Assembly: GCA_037969115.1 (NCBI GenBank)
Contig: JBBKWQ010000313.1
Location: forward strand, 1-55,321
Source: JBBKWQ01 sp037969115
GTDB lineage: Bacteria > Actinomycetota > Acidimicrobiia > Acidimicrobiales > Ilumatobacteraceae
Direction of reading: 5' to 3'
Length of the DNA stretch: 55,321 nt
The notes beneath the pieces were generated by a model that saw nothing but the letters and a program-made list of their open reading frames with translations, made no database searches and had not been told where the DNA came from. The position numbers were made by a program, and so were the translations under genes. Positions 41,836 to 49,796 of this stretch are shown here, one piece after another (within the stretch, counting starts at the first letter, position 1; every line of letters starts with the position of its first letter).

Positions 41836-42735
41836 CTACGCGACGCCGAGCTCTTCGGCGTATCGCGTTCGGCATCCGGGGTTGCAGAACCAGTAGTGGA
41901 CGCCGGCGTGAAGGAGATGCGCGGTGTCGTCGCCGATGGTCACCGTCATCCCGCACACCGGATCGACGGCAGATTCCGGCCGCGCCGATCCCCCGGCGGG
42001 TTTCGGCGCTTCGAGACCATCGATGCGTACGGCCCGAACCACGTCGGCGAGAATCGACAGGGCGATCTCCTCGGCGGTGCGAGCACCGATGTCGAGCCCG
42101 ACCGGGCTCCGTACGACTCGCAGCTCTTCCTCGTTCAGTTCGAGCGAGTCGATCACCGCAGCACCGCGGGTCCTGCTGGCGACCAGACCGACGAAGTTCA
42201 CACCTGCGTCGAGAGCCGCACGGATCATGTCCTCCTCGGCTCGCCCGTGGCTCGCGATCAATACGGCTGTCGCTCCGCGGACCGCCGATGTGTCGGTCGC
42301 GAGGACCATCGAGAATCCGAGCGGAGTGCCGAGCTGCAGGAGCGCGTCGGCGATCGGTGTGGTACCCACGACGACGATCTGCGCTGCCGGCAACTTCGGC
42401 TCGAGAAACACCTCGATCGCGCCACCCGAAAGGCAGGGGTTGACCACGGTGATCGCCCCCGGCGCTTCCGGGAAGTCGTGGCTGCCGTCGGGCAGGATAC
42501 GCAGCAGGGTCGATTCGCCGTGCTCCAACACGTCGAGCGCGGCAGTCCGGACGGATTCCTCGGCGCACTGACCGCCGACGAAACCCTCGATCGTTCCATC
42601 CGGCAGCACGATCGCGGCGTCGCCCGGGCGCGCCGACGTCGGGCACTGGGCGCGTACGACGGTGGCCTGCACGAATCGACGACGTTGCGCGACCAGCTCG
42701 GTCACCCTGGCGGTGTGTTGCTGCGATGTCGTCAT
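41836..42735 (-). CDS. coxF: CoxF-like XdhC-family protein fused to a YHS metal-binding domain
   Basis: A 299-residue maturation factor. The N-terminal XdhC_CoxI domain has GFVGGQCAEESVR, the Rossmann-like C-terminal domain begins at about residue 140 with AAQIVVVGTTPIADAL, and SHGRAEEDMIRAALDAGVNF completes it. XdhC proteins bind molybdenum cofactor and aid its sulphuration. The last 44 residues form a YHS domain with DPVCGMTV, then HYWFCNPGC, a Cys-rich module usually bound to copper or other soft metals. It starts 23 bases after coxL. ATG 42735 avoids an overlap of the long frame with coxL. Confidence 0.92.
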   Translation of the reverse strand: MTTSQQHTARVTELVAQRRRFVQATVVRAQCPTSARPGDAAIVLPDGTIEGFVGGQCAEESVRTAALDVLEHGESTLLRILPDGSHDFPEAPGAITVVNPCLSGGAIEVFLEPKLPAAQIVVVGTTPIADALLQLGTPLGFSMVLATDTSAVRGATAVLIASHGRAEEDMIRAALDAGVNFVGLVASRTRGAAVIDSLELNEEELRVVRSPVGLDIGARTAEEIALSILADVVRAVRIDGLEAPKPAGGSARPESAVDPVCGMTVTIGDDTAHLLHAGVHYWFCNPGCRTRYAEELGVA

Positions 42736-42758
42736 CACTCGGGTTCGTTTCGGTCGTG

Positions 42759-45170
42759 TCAGATCGGCGGTGTGTGGTTGCCCTGCATCGTCTCCCACAC
42801 CCTGCTCGGAGTGAGCGGCATGTCGGCGTGGCGGATGCCGAACGGCTTGAGCGCATCGACCACGGCATTGACGATTGCTGGAGGCGACCCCACGGTTGCC
42901 GACTCACCGATGCCCTTCGCTCCGATCGGGTGATGGGGCGACGGCGTCACCGTGTGACCGGTCTCCCAGTCGGGCACCTCCATCGCTGTTGGAATCAGGT
43001 AGTCCATGAGTGAACCGGCGAGACAGTTGCCCTCCTCGTCGAAGGAGATCATCTCCATCAGTGCCATGCCCACGCCATCGGCGAGTCCGCCGTGCACCTG
43101 GCCCTCGATGATCATCGGGTTGATCTGCGTCCCACAGTCGTCGACGGCGATGAACCGGCGAACCTTGACCTGGGCGGTTCCCGGGTCGATGTCGACGACA
43201 CAGATGTAGGCTCCGAACGGATACGTGAGATTGGACGGGTTGTAGCAGATCTGTGCCTCGAGGCCACCTTCGACGCCCTCGGGCAGATCGCCGGCACCGT
43301 GCGCCCGCATGGCGATGTCTTGAATCGTCACGGACTTCTCGGGATCACCCTTCACGCGGAACGTCCCTGCCTCGTATTCGATGTCGGCGACCGACGCTTC
43401 GAGCATGCCGGAGGCGATGATCTGGGCCTTGTCGCGGACCTTGCGAGCGACCAGGGCTGCAGCCGCTCCCGACACGGGGGTCGAGCGACTGCCGTACGTA
43501 CCCAGGCCAAAGGGCGTGTTGTCGGTGTCGCCGTGGACGACGTCGATGTCTTCGGGCGGGATGCCGATCTCCTGGGCGATGATCTGGGCGAACGTCGTCT
43601 CGTGCCCCTGGCCCTGCGTCTTGACCGAGAGTCGCACGACGGCCTTGCCGGTCGGGTGGATACGGAGCTCGCAACCGTCGGCCATCCCGAGCCCCAGGAT
43701 GTCCATGTCCTTGCGCGGTCCGGCCCCGACGGCCTCGGTGAAGAACGAGATGCCGATGCCCATCAGCTCGCCACGTGAGCGCTTGTCGACCTGTTCTCGA
43801 CGCAGCTCGTCGTACCCGGCCATCGACATCGCCTTGCGCATCGCCGGTTCGTAATCGCCCGAGTCGTAGACCCATCCGGTCTTCGACTCGTACGGGAACT
43901 GATCGGGCTGGATGAAGTTCTTCAGTCGCAGTTCGGCCGGGTCCATCTGGAGTTCGTAGGCGAGCACGTCGACCATCCGCTCGACGAGGTACACCGCCTC
44001 GGTGATGCGGAACGAGCAGGCGTACGCAACTCCGCCGGGCGCCTTGTTCGTGTAGACCGCGGTCATGTGCGCATACGCCGCTTCGATGTCGTAGCTCCCG
44101 GTGAACACTCCGAAGAAGCCCGCCGGATACTTCACCGGTGTCGCAGTCCCGTTGAAGGCACCGTGGTCGGCGAGCACCTCGGTGCGGATCGCGCGGATCT
44201 TGCCGTCCCTGGTCGCTGCGATCTCGCCGCGCATCACGTAGTCGCGGGCGAATCCGGTGCTGAGCAGGTTCTCGGTGCGGTCCTCCATCCACTTCACCGG
44301 CTTGCCGATCACGAGCGACGCGACGATGGCACAGACGTACCCGGGATAGATCGGCACCTTGTTGCCGAAGCCGCCGCCGATATCGGGAGCGATGACGCGG
44401 ATCTTGTGCTCGGGCAGCCCGGCGACGAGCGCGTACACCGTTCGGTGTGCGTGGGGTGCCTGGGTCGTGCACCAGAGCGTGAGCTTGCCCGACACGCGCT
44501 CGACGTCGGCGACGCAGCCACAGGTCTCCATCGGCGCGGGGTGGACGCGTGGGTACACGATGTCTTCGGTCACGACGACCTCGGCGTCGGCGAACACCGC
44601 CGCGGTCGCATCCTTGTCACCCGCCTCCCAGTCGAAACAATGATTGTTCGACTTGCCCTCGAGGTCATCGCGAATCACCGGGGCATCTGGATCGAGCGCC
44701 TTGCGGACGTCGACGACCGGGTCGAGCCATTCGTACTCGACGTCGATCAGCTCCAGAGCGTCGCGGGCCGCGTACCGGTCCTCCGCGACCACGAATGCCA
44801 CTTCCTGGTGTTGGAATCGAACCTTGTCGGTGGCCAGCACCGCCTGGACGTCATTCGACAGCGTCGGCATCCAGGCCAGATTCTGTGCGGCGAGGTCGGC
44901 TCCCGTGATGACGGCCTTCACCTTCGGGTGTGCTTCGGCAGCCGTCTTGTCGATGCTGATGATGCGAGCGTGGGCCATCGGCGAGCGGAGGATCGCGAGA
45001 TGGAGCATCCCGGGTAGCTGGATGTCGTCGCAGTACTGGCCGAGACCCCGTACGAACCGGGGGTCTTCCTTGCGCAGCATCCGTCCGAAGCCGTTCGGCT
45101 TCTGATCGTTCAGGTTGTTGTCGGGTGTCGGCACGGCATTGGTATCGATGGAATCGTCGGTGACCGTCAT
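42759..45170 (-). CDS. coxL: Form I aerobic carbon-monoxide dehydrogenase, large subunit
   Basis: An 803-residue molybdopterin subunit that oxidises CO to CO2 at a Mo-S-Cu site. The diagnostic form I loop AYACSFR is present at residues 382-388 (Cys385 binds copper), matching AYRCSFR of Oligotropha. GIGESATVG near the C-terminus contains the Glu of the Mo site, and GGGFGNKVPIYPGY binds cofactor. The N-terminus has the usual GFGRMLRKEDPRFVRG. ATG 45170 overlaps the coxS stop as ATGA (45167-45170). Gene order M-S-L is the form I order. It would feed electrons through CoxS and CoxM to quinones. Confidence 0.96.
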   Translation of the reverse strand: MTVTDDSIDTNAVPTPDNNLNDQKPNGFGRMLRKEDPRFVRGLGQYCDDIQLPGMLHLAILRSPMAHARIISIDKTAAEAHPKVKAVITGADLAAQNLAWMPTLSNDVQAVLATDKVRFQHQEVAFVVAEDRYAARDALELIDVEYEWLDPVVDVRKALDPDAPVIRDDLEGKSNNHCFDWEAGDKDATAAVFADAEVVVTEDIVYPRVHPAPMETCGCVADVERVSGKLTLWCTTQAPHAHRTVYALVAGLPEHKIRVIAPDIGGGFGNKVPIYPGYVCAIVASLVIGKPVKWMEDRTENLLSTGFARDYVMRGEIAATRDGKIRAIRTEVLADHGAFNGTATPVKYPAGFFGVFTGSYDIEAAYAHMTAVYTNKAPGGVAYACSFRITEAVYLVERMVDVLAYELQMDPAELRLKNFIQPDQFPYESKTGWVYDSGDYEPAMRKAMSMAGYDELRREQVDKRSRGELMGIGISFFTEAVGAGPRKDMDILGLGMADGCELRIHPTGKAVVRLSVKTQGQGHETTFAQIIAQEIGIPPEDIDVVHGDTDNTPFGLGTYGSRSTPVSGAAAALVARKVRDKAQIIASGMLEASVADIEYEAGTFRVKGDPEKSVTIQDIAMRAHGAGDLPEGVEGGLEAQICYNPSNLTYPFGAYICVVDIDPGTAQVKVRRFIAVDDCGTQINPMIIEGQVHGGLADGVGMALMEMISFDEEGNCLAGSLMDYLIPTAMEVPDWETGHTVTPSPHHPIGAKGIGESATVGSPPAIVNAVVDALKPFGIRHADMPLTPSRVWETMQGNHTPPI

Positions 45171-45661
45171 GATGCGCTCCCGGTCGCGCTCGATGCGAGG
45201 GACTGCTCTTTCGCTGCTGCCCACTGGATCGACCGAACGATCGTGGCATAACCGGTGCAACGACAGATCTGGCCGCTGATCGCCTCACGGATCTCGGCTT
45301 CGGTGGGATCGGGATTGCGGTCGAGCAGCGCCCTGGCGGTCATCATCATGCCCGGCGTGCAGAACCCACACTGCAACCCGTGGCACTGGATGAAGCCCTC
45401 TTGGACGGGATCGAGGACGCCATCGACCTCCATGCCTTCGACGGTTCGAACCTCGTGCCCACCTGCCATCGCGGCGAGGGTCGTGCAACTCTTCACCGGC
45501 TCGTTGTCGACCCACACCACGCAGGTGCCACAGTTGCTGGTGTCGCAGCCCCAGTGCGTCCCGGTCATGCCGAGGTTGTCGCGCAGGTGGTGGACGAGCA
45601 GTGTGCGTGCTTCGATGTCACGCGTCACGTCGTCGCCGTTGATGTTCATCGTTACTTCCAT
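45167..45661 (-). CDS. coxS: CO dehydrogenase small (iron-sulphur) subunit
   Basis: A 164-residue subunit with two [2Fe-2S] clusters. The first (plant-type) is CDTSNCGTCVVW plus SCTTLA; the second (all-helical) is CHGLQCGFCTPGMM and GQICRCTGY. It carries electrons from the Mo-Cu site to the FAD of CoxM. ATG 45661 was preferred to ATG 45649 because AAGGAG lies 7 bases upstream and the MEVTMNING start agrees with the family. It follows coxM by 23 bases and overlaps coxL by 4. Confidence 0.96.
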   Translation of the reverse strand: MEVTMNINGDDVTRDIEARTLLVHHLRDNLGMTGTHWGCDTSNCGTCVVWVDNEPVKSCTTLAAMAGGHEVRTVEGMEVDGVLDPVQEGFIQCHGLQCGFCTPGMMMTARALLDRNPDPTEAEIREAISGQICRCTGYATIVRSIQWAAAKEQSLASSATGSAS

Positions 45662-45684
45662 GTTGTGCTCCTTCGGCCGGTTGG

Positions 45685-46560
45685 TCAGTCTTGGCCGGTC
45701 GCGCGGGCGACGGCCTTGCGGAGCGAACGGATGGTGAGCTCCTTGGCGAGATGGGTCTTGTAGGCGGCGGTGCCTCGGGTGTCGGTCGCCGGCGACGCGT
45801 TGTCGGCGGCGATCTGGCCCACCTGTGCGTAAAGCTCCTCGGAGGGTGTCTGCCCGCGGAGCGCGGCAGAAATGGGTTCGACGTTCGTGAGATTCGGACC
45901 GACGGCGCACAGCCCGACGCGCCCGTCTGCGATGACATCGCCGTCCATCGTGACCGCTGCGCCGGCCGACGCCACGGCCCAGTCGCCCGCTCGCCGTTCG
46001 ACCTTGTGGTAGGCGCTCGAAGAATTCGGTTTGATCGGGATGCGGACCTCGGTGAGCATCTCGGCGTCGCCGACGGCCGTTTCGTACGGGCCCCGGTGGA
46101 AGTCGTGCATCGACACCACCCGTTCGCCGGACTTGCTGCGGATGACACACGATGCGCCGACGGCGTCGCACACAGCGGACAGGTCTTCCGACGGGTCGGC
46201 TTGGCACAAGGAGCCGCCGAGCGTGCCACGATTGCGGACCACCGGGTCGGCGATGACCTTCTCGGCATCTCGGAAGATCGGGAGCACTGCGGCCAGTTCG
46301 TCGCTCTCGAGTAGCTGGCGATGCCTGGTGAGGGCACCGATGCGAACCTCTGACCCCTCGATGCGGATGTACTCGAGTTCAGCGCTCAAGTCGTTGATGT
46401 CGATCAGATACTCCGGCGTGGCAAGCCGAAGTTTCATCATCGGCAGCAAACTGTGGCCGCCTGCCACGACACGCGCTTCGCTGCCCAATCGCTCCATGAG
46501 CGCGATCGCGTGGTCGACGCTGGTCGCGCGTTCGTACTCGAACGGTGCCGGTACCTGCAT
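45685..46560 (-). CDS. coxM: CO dehydrogenase medium (FAD) subunit
   Basis: A 291-residue FAD protein. VAGGHSLLPMMKLRLA (residues 32-47) and RNRGTLGGSLCQADPSED are the two flavin-binding motifs of the CoxM family; the C-terminal CO_deh_flav domain follows from about residue 175. It takes electrons from CoxS and passes them to the respiratory chain. It is the first gene of the cox operon: GAAGGGG lies 9 bases before ATG 46560, and the divergent regulator gene begins 128 bases away. Confidence 0.95.
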   Translation of the reverse strand: MQVPAPFEYERATSVDHAIALMERLGSEARVVAGGHSLLPMMKLRLATPEYLIDINDLSAELEYIRIEGSEVRIGALTRHRQLLESDELAAVLPIFRDAEKVIADPVVRNRGTLGGSLCQADPSEDLSAVCDAVGASCVIRSKSGERVVSMHDFHRGPYETAVGDAEMLTEVRIPIKPNSSSAYHKVERRAGDWAVASAGAAVTMDGDVIADGRVGLCAVGPNLTNVEPISAALRGQTPSEELYAQVGQIAADNASPATDTRGTAAYKTHLAKELTIRSLRKAVARATGQD

Positions 46561-46595
46561 AGATGGTCCCCTTCTCGTCTTCCCCCACCGACACT

Positions 46596-46653
46596 GTGGC
46601 CACGGTCCGCACCCGCCGTCAAACGCGACTACAGGAAACGGTTAAGTTGCAAC
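46596..46653. promoter_or_regulatory. Candidate LysR-type regulator sites between coxM and the regulator gene
   Basis: Two perfect 8-base palindromes lie in the divergent gap: GTGGCCAC (46596-46603) and GTTGCAAC (46646-46653). The second sits in a T-N11-A arrangement (T46642 to A46654), the classic LysR-type site. Placement between coxM and the LysR gene fits CO-linked control. Confidence 0.35.
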
Positions 46654-46688
46654 ATCATCATCCGGACTCGAGACCGAACCGATCGGCC

Positions 46689-47645
46689 GTGACGCCCACG
46701 CAACTGCGCACGTTCGCCGCGGTCGCGCGGCACGGCAGTTCACGCGCAGCGGCAGCCGAGCTCGGCGTGTCGGAAGCGGCGGTATCGGGCCATGTCTCGG
46801 CACTCCGCAAGGAACTCGGCGACGAGCTCTTCCGTCGCGCGCACCGCGGGATCAGTTTCACGCCGGGCGGCCTGCGTCTCGCGTCCCGGTCCGTCGAGAT
46901 GCTCGGGTTACAGGAACAGACCCGACACGAGGTGCGCGCTGCTGCCGATGGGCAGCGGATCCTCCGAATCGCAGTGTCATCGCTGTTCGGCGAGATCGCA
47001 GCACCTGGCTTGATCGAACTGTTCTCGACACGGGCGGACGACCTCGAGGTCGAGATGAGTGTGTCGCCGCCCGACGATTTCGCACGGCTGCTCGTCGCGC
47101 GGGCCGTAGACGTCGCGATCGGACCGACGACGCGCGCCCGATCGGACAGCATTCGCGTGAAGGACTTCATGCGTTATCAGCTGATCACCGTCGTCGGAGC
47201 GAAACACACCTTGGCAACGCGCAAGGCCAGTTCCGCGATGATGACCGAACAGATATGGCTTCTCGGTCCGTCGGCCGCCGACCCGACGAGCGGAGCATCG
47301 CAACTCCTGCGGCATCACGGCGTGCCGGAGACCAACCAACGGATCTTCCAGAACCATGCAGCCGCGCTGGAGGAAGCACGTTCCGGCAAAGGTATCGCGC
47401 TGTGCGCGGCGCATGCCGCGGCCGCGCAGCTCGGCGACGGACGCCTGGTCCGGGTCCAATCGGCCGCGTCCATGGTCGACGGAATGTGGGCAACGTTCGC
47501 GTTGCGTCACGACGCGGCGAATCCGCGCGCGAACGAACTGATCCGTTTCGTCGAGACGCCTCGGGCGATCCAGGCCATGTTGACCGGCAGCGGCACGAAC
47601 GTCGCCCGTTTCCGACCTCGAGTGCATGTGACGCTCTGGAGTTGA
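46689..47645 (+). CDS. LysR-family transcriptional regulator (CutR-like)
   Basis: A 318-residue LysR regulator. The N-terminal HTH spans residues 3-60 (TPTQLRTFAAVARHGSSRAA, then VSEAAVSGHVSALRKELG) and the effector domain follows from about residue 90 with RILRIAVSSLFGE. It is divergent from the cox operon, as CutR is beside the CO dehydrogenase genes of some mycobacteria, and probably activates it. GTG 46689 was chosen: it begins at the conserved HTH, while the upstream frame crosses the promoter and lacks another good start. Confidence 0.9.
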   Translation: MTPTQLRTFAAVARHGSSRAAAAELGVSEAAVSGHVSALRKELGDELFRRAHRGISFTPGGLRLASRSVEMLGLQEQTRHEVRAAADGQRILRIAVSSLFGEIAAPGLIELFSTRADDLEVEMSVSPPDDFARLLVARAVDVAIGPTTRARSDSIRVKDFMRYQLITVVGAKHTLATRKASSAMMTEQIWLLGPSAADPTSGASQLLRHHGVPETNQRIFQNHAAALEEARSGKGIALCAAHAAAAQLGDGRLVRVQSAASMVDGMWATFALRHDAANPRANELIRFVETPRAIQAMLTGSGTNVARFRPRVHVTLWS

Positions 47646-47658
47646 ACAGGGCCGCAAT

Positions 47659-47680
47659 GCCGCGACGACCATCACGCGGC
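47659..47680. terminator. Hairpin between convergent genes
   Basis: GCCGCG (47659-47664) and CGCGGC (47675-47680) with a 10-base loop, 14 bases after the LysR stop and before the converging dehydrogenase. No T-run. Confidence 0.3.
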
Positions 47681-47707
47681 GAGGCCGAAGCGATGGGGGA
47701 AGTGCTG

Positions 47708-48660
47708 TCACCGACGGTGCGGTGCTGCAGCGCGCAACATCGCGGTGATCAGTGCGTCGCGTTCGGCCGACAGTTCCTCGGTCGTGGTTCGAGCGGTGGT
47801 CTTCGTCAGCTGTTCCACGAGCTGTGATGCCACGGCGTCGGTGAGGTGGATCGTCCCGAGGTCGTCCCACCAACGGTTGAAGCTGTCGGCGTAGCGCTCG
47901 CAGAACGACGTCAGCCCGCCCTCGCCGGCGCCGAGGTGGAAGAGCATCGTCGGGCCCATGGCTGCCCATCGGAGGCCCGGCCCGGCCCACACCGCGGTGT
48001 CGACGTCGTCGACCGACGCACACCTTCCATCACCAGGTGAATGGCCTCCCGCCACAGCGCCGCCTGGAGTCGATTGGCCACATGGCCGGGCACCTCACGC
48101 TGCACTTCGATGGTGACCTTGCCCACCGACTCGTAGAACCTTCGGGCGTCGTCGACCAAGCCCGGTGCCGTGAACTCGTTTCCCAACACCTCGACCAGAG
48201 GAATGAGGTGCGGTGGGTTGAAGGGGTGGCCCAGCACGAATCGGTCGGGTCGCCGCCAACCGCCCTGCATCTCGGTCAGGGTGAGGCCGGACGCCGACGA
48301 TGCGACGATCGCCCCATGGTCGAGCGCGGGTTCGATCTCGGCGAACAGCGCATGTTTGATGTCGATGCGCTCGGGAACGCTCTCCTGAACGAACTGGGCT
48401 CCGTCGACGGCGGCGCGGGCGTCGTCGTGGAACGTGACCGCGTCAAAGTCGCCGTGAGCCGTGAGGCCGAGTTCGGTCAACGTCGGCCAGGCCATCTCGA
48501 TGTAGCGGCGCACCTGATGCTCCGCACCTGGTGCCGGGTCGTACACGGCGGTCGTCTTGCCCGCGGCAAGGAACAGCGCCGTCCAACTCGCGCCGATCAC
48601 GCCACCACCCAACGCCGCAACGTGCGTCACCGCGATCTTTCCGGCGAGCGCCCCGGTCAC
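47708..48660 (-). pseudogene. Carnitine-dehydrogenase-like 3-hydroxyacyl-CoA dehydrogenase, frameshifted
   Basis: An NAD-dependent dehydrogenase of the 3HCDH superfamily, interrupted by a single-base-type frameshift. From GTG 48660 (GTGA overlap with the Rieske gene) the first frame reads ALGGGVIGASWTALFLAAG, SSASGLTLTEM and GHPFNPPHLIPLVEV up to EGV near 48020. The natural continuation, CASVDDVDTAVWAGPGLRW, lies one phase over and runs to 47708. The span is 953 bases, one short of 318 codons. The sequence resembles L-carnitine 3-dehydrogenase. It is either recently broken or a sequencing error; without the shift it would be a normal 317-residue enzyme. Confidence 0.85.
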
Positions 48661-49796
48661 GCCGGCTCCGCCCGAGCCTGATCGTGCCGGTATGCGTCGA
48701 GCACGAGGCCGTGGAAGTGATGCAACGCGTGTTCGGACAGTCCGGAACCGGCGGGGTCGTGAACGATGCGGCCCTGTGTGAAGGCCGGCGTCCGCATACC
48801 ACGCTGCACGCTCTCGACGAGACCGATGTCCTCGACCTGAAGCACCTCGTCGAGATACCGGATCGATTCGAGTTCTACGTCGTTCGGTTCGGCCGACTCG
48901 AGAAAGAAGTCGTAGGTCTCGATCGTGCGTTCCGCACTCACCGGGACCACGTGCAACACGATCAGGTTGCCACGACCCGGGTAGCGCATCAGGCACGTGT
49001 TCGGCCAGAGCCACCACACCGCGTGATCGGTGACCGTTGCGTCAGACACGTCGTAGGCGGTGTTCGCCTGCTTGCCGGCTTCGGCCATGTGACTCGAGTA
49101 CATGTCGTGCGTCGTGACGGTGTAGGTGTCCATGTCGACGAGCGAGACGAAGTCCTTGTGGGCGATGTGACAGTGGTAACACTCGAGGAAGTTGTCGATG
49201 ACGTTCTTCCAGTTCGACGCGATGTCGTACGTGAGCCGATGGGCGAACGTCAGGCGTTCGACGTCGGGGGCCCAGCGCTCGATCTCACGACCGAGCCCGG
49301 CGGCCTGCTCGGCGAGTGGCGCTGCGCCCGCGTCGAGATTGACGAACACGAAGCCGCCGAACTCGGTGACCTGAACCTGGTCGAGGCAGATGTCGGCAAC
49401 GTCGAAGCCGACCAGGTCCTTCGTCCGGCGAGCTCCGACGAGCTGCCCGCCGAGGTCGTACGACCAGGCGTGGTACGGGCACGTGATGCTCTTCGTCTTC
49501 CCGCAACCGCTCAGCAGGTGATGGGCCCGATGTTTGCAGACGTTGTAGAAGGCGCGCAGCTCATCGTTTCGATCGCGCACCGCGACGATGGGCATTCCGG
49601 CCACGGTGTCGGCCACGTAACTCCCGGGAGCGCGGAGTTGCTCCACGTGGCACAACCACTGCCACGATCGGCCGATCACCGCGCCTTGTTCGACGTCGAA
49701 CCAGGTCGGGTCGGTGTACGCGTCGGCGTGGAGCGACATGGATGCTGCCGGGTCGTCTCGGTACCCGACGGCGATGTCGAGTTCGGGTCTGGTCAT
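48657..49796 (-). CDS. Rieske non-haem iron oxygenase, quaternary-amine type (CntA/GbcA-like)
   Basis: A 379-residue oxygenase alpha subunit. The Rieske [2Fe-2S] ligands are Cys87-x-His89 and Cys106-x2-His109. The mononuclear iron site is DNFLECYHCHIAH: Glu205, His208 and His213, the same residues and numbers I recall for carnitine oxygenase CntA, where the bridging Asp of ordinary Rieske oxygenases is Glu. It would cleave a C-N bond of carnitine, glycine betaine or a similar trimethylamine. No reductase partner is encoded next to it. Its ATG overlaps the choline-sulfatase stop (ATGA 49793-49796). Confidence 0.94.
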   Translation of the reverse strand: MTRPELDIAVGYRDDPAASMSLHADAYTDPTWFDVEQGAVIGRSWQWLCHVEQLRAPGSYVADTVAGMPIVAVRDRNDELRAFYNVCKHRAHHLLSGCGKTKSITCPYHAWSYDLGGQLVGARRTKDLVGFDVADICLDQVQVTEFGGFVFVNLDAGAAPLAEQAAGLGREIERWAPDVERLTFAHRLTYDIASNWKNVIDNFLECYHCHIAHKDFVSLVDMDTYTVTTHDMYSSHMAEAGKQANTAYDVSDATVTDHAVWWLWPNTCLMRYPGRGNLIVLHVVPVSAERTIETYDFFLESAEPNDVELESIRYLDEVLQVEDIGLVESVQRGMRTPAFTQGRIVHDPAGSGLSEHALHHFHGLVLDAYRHDQARAEPA

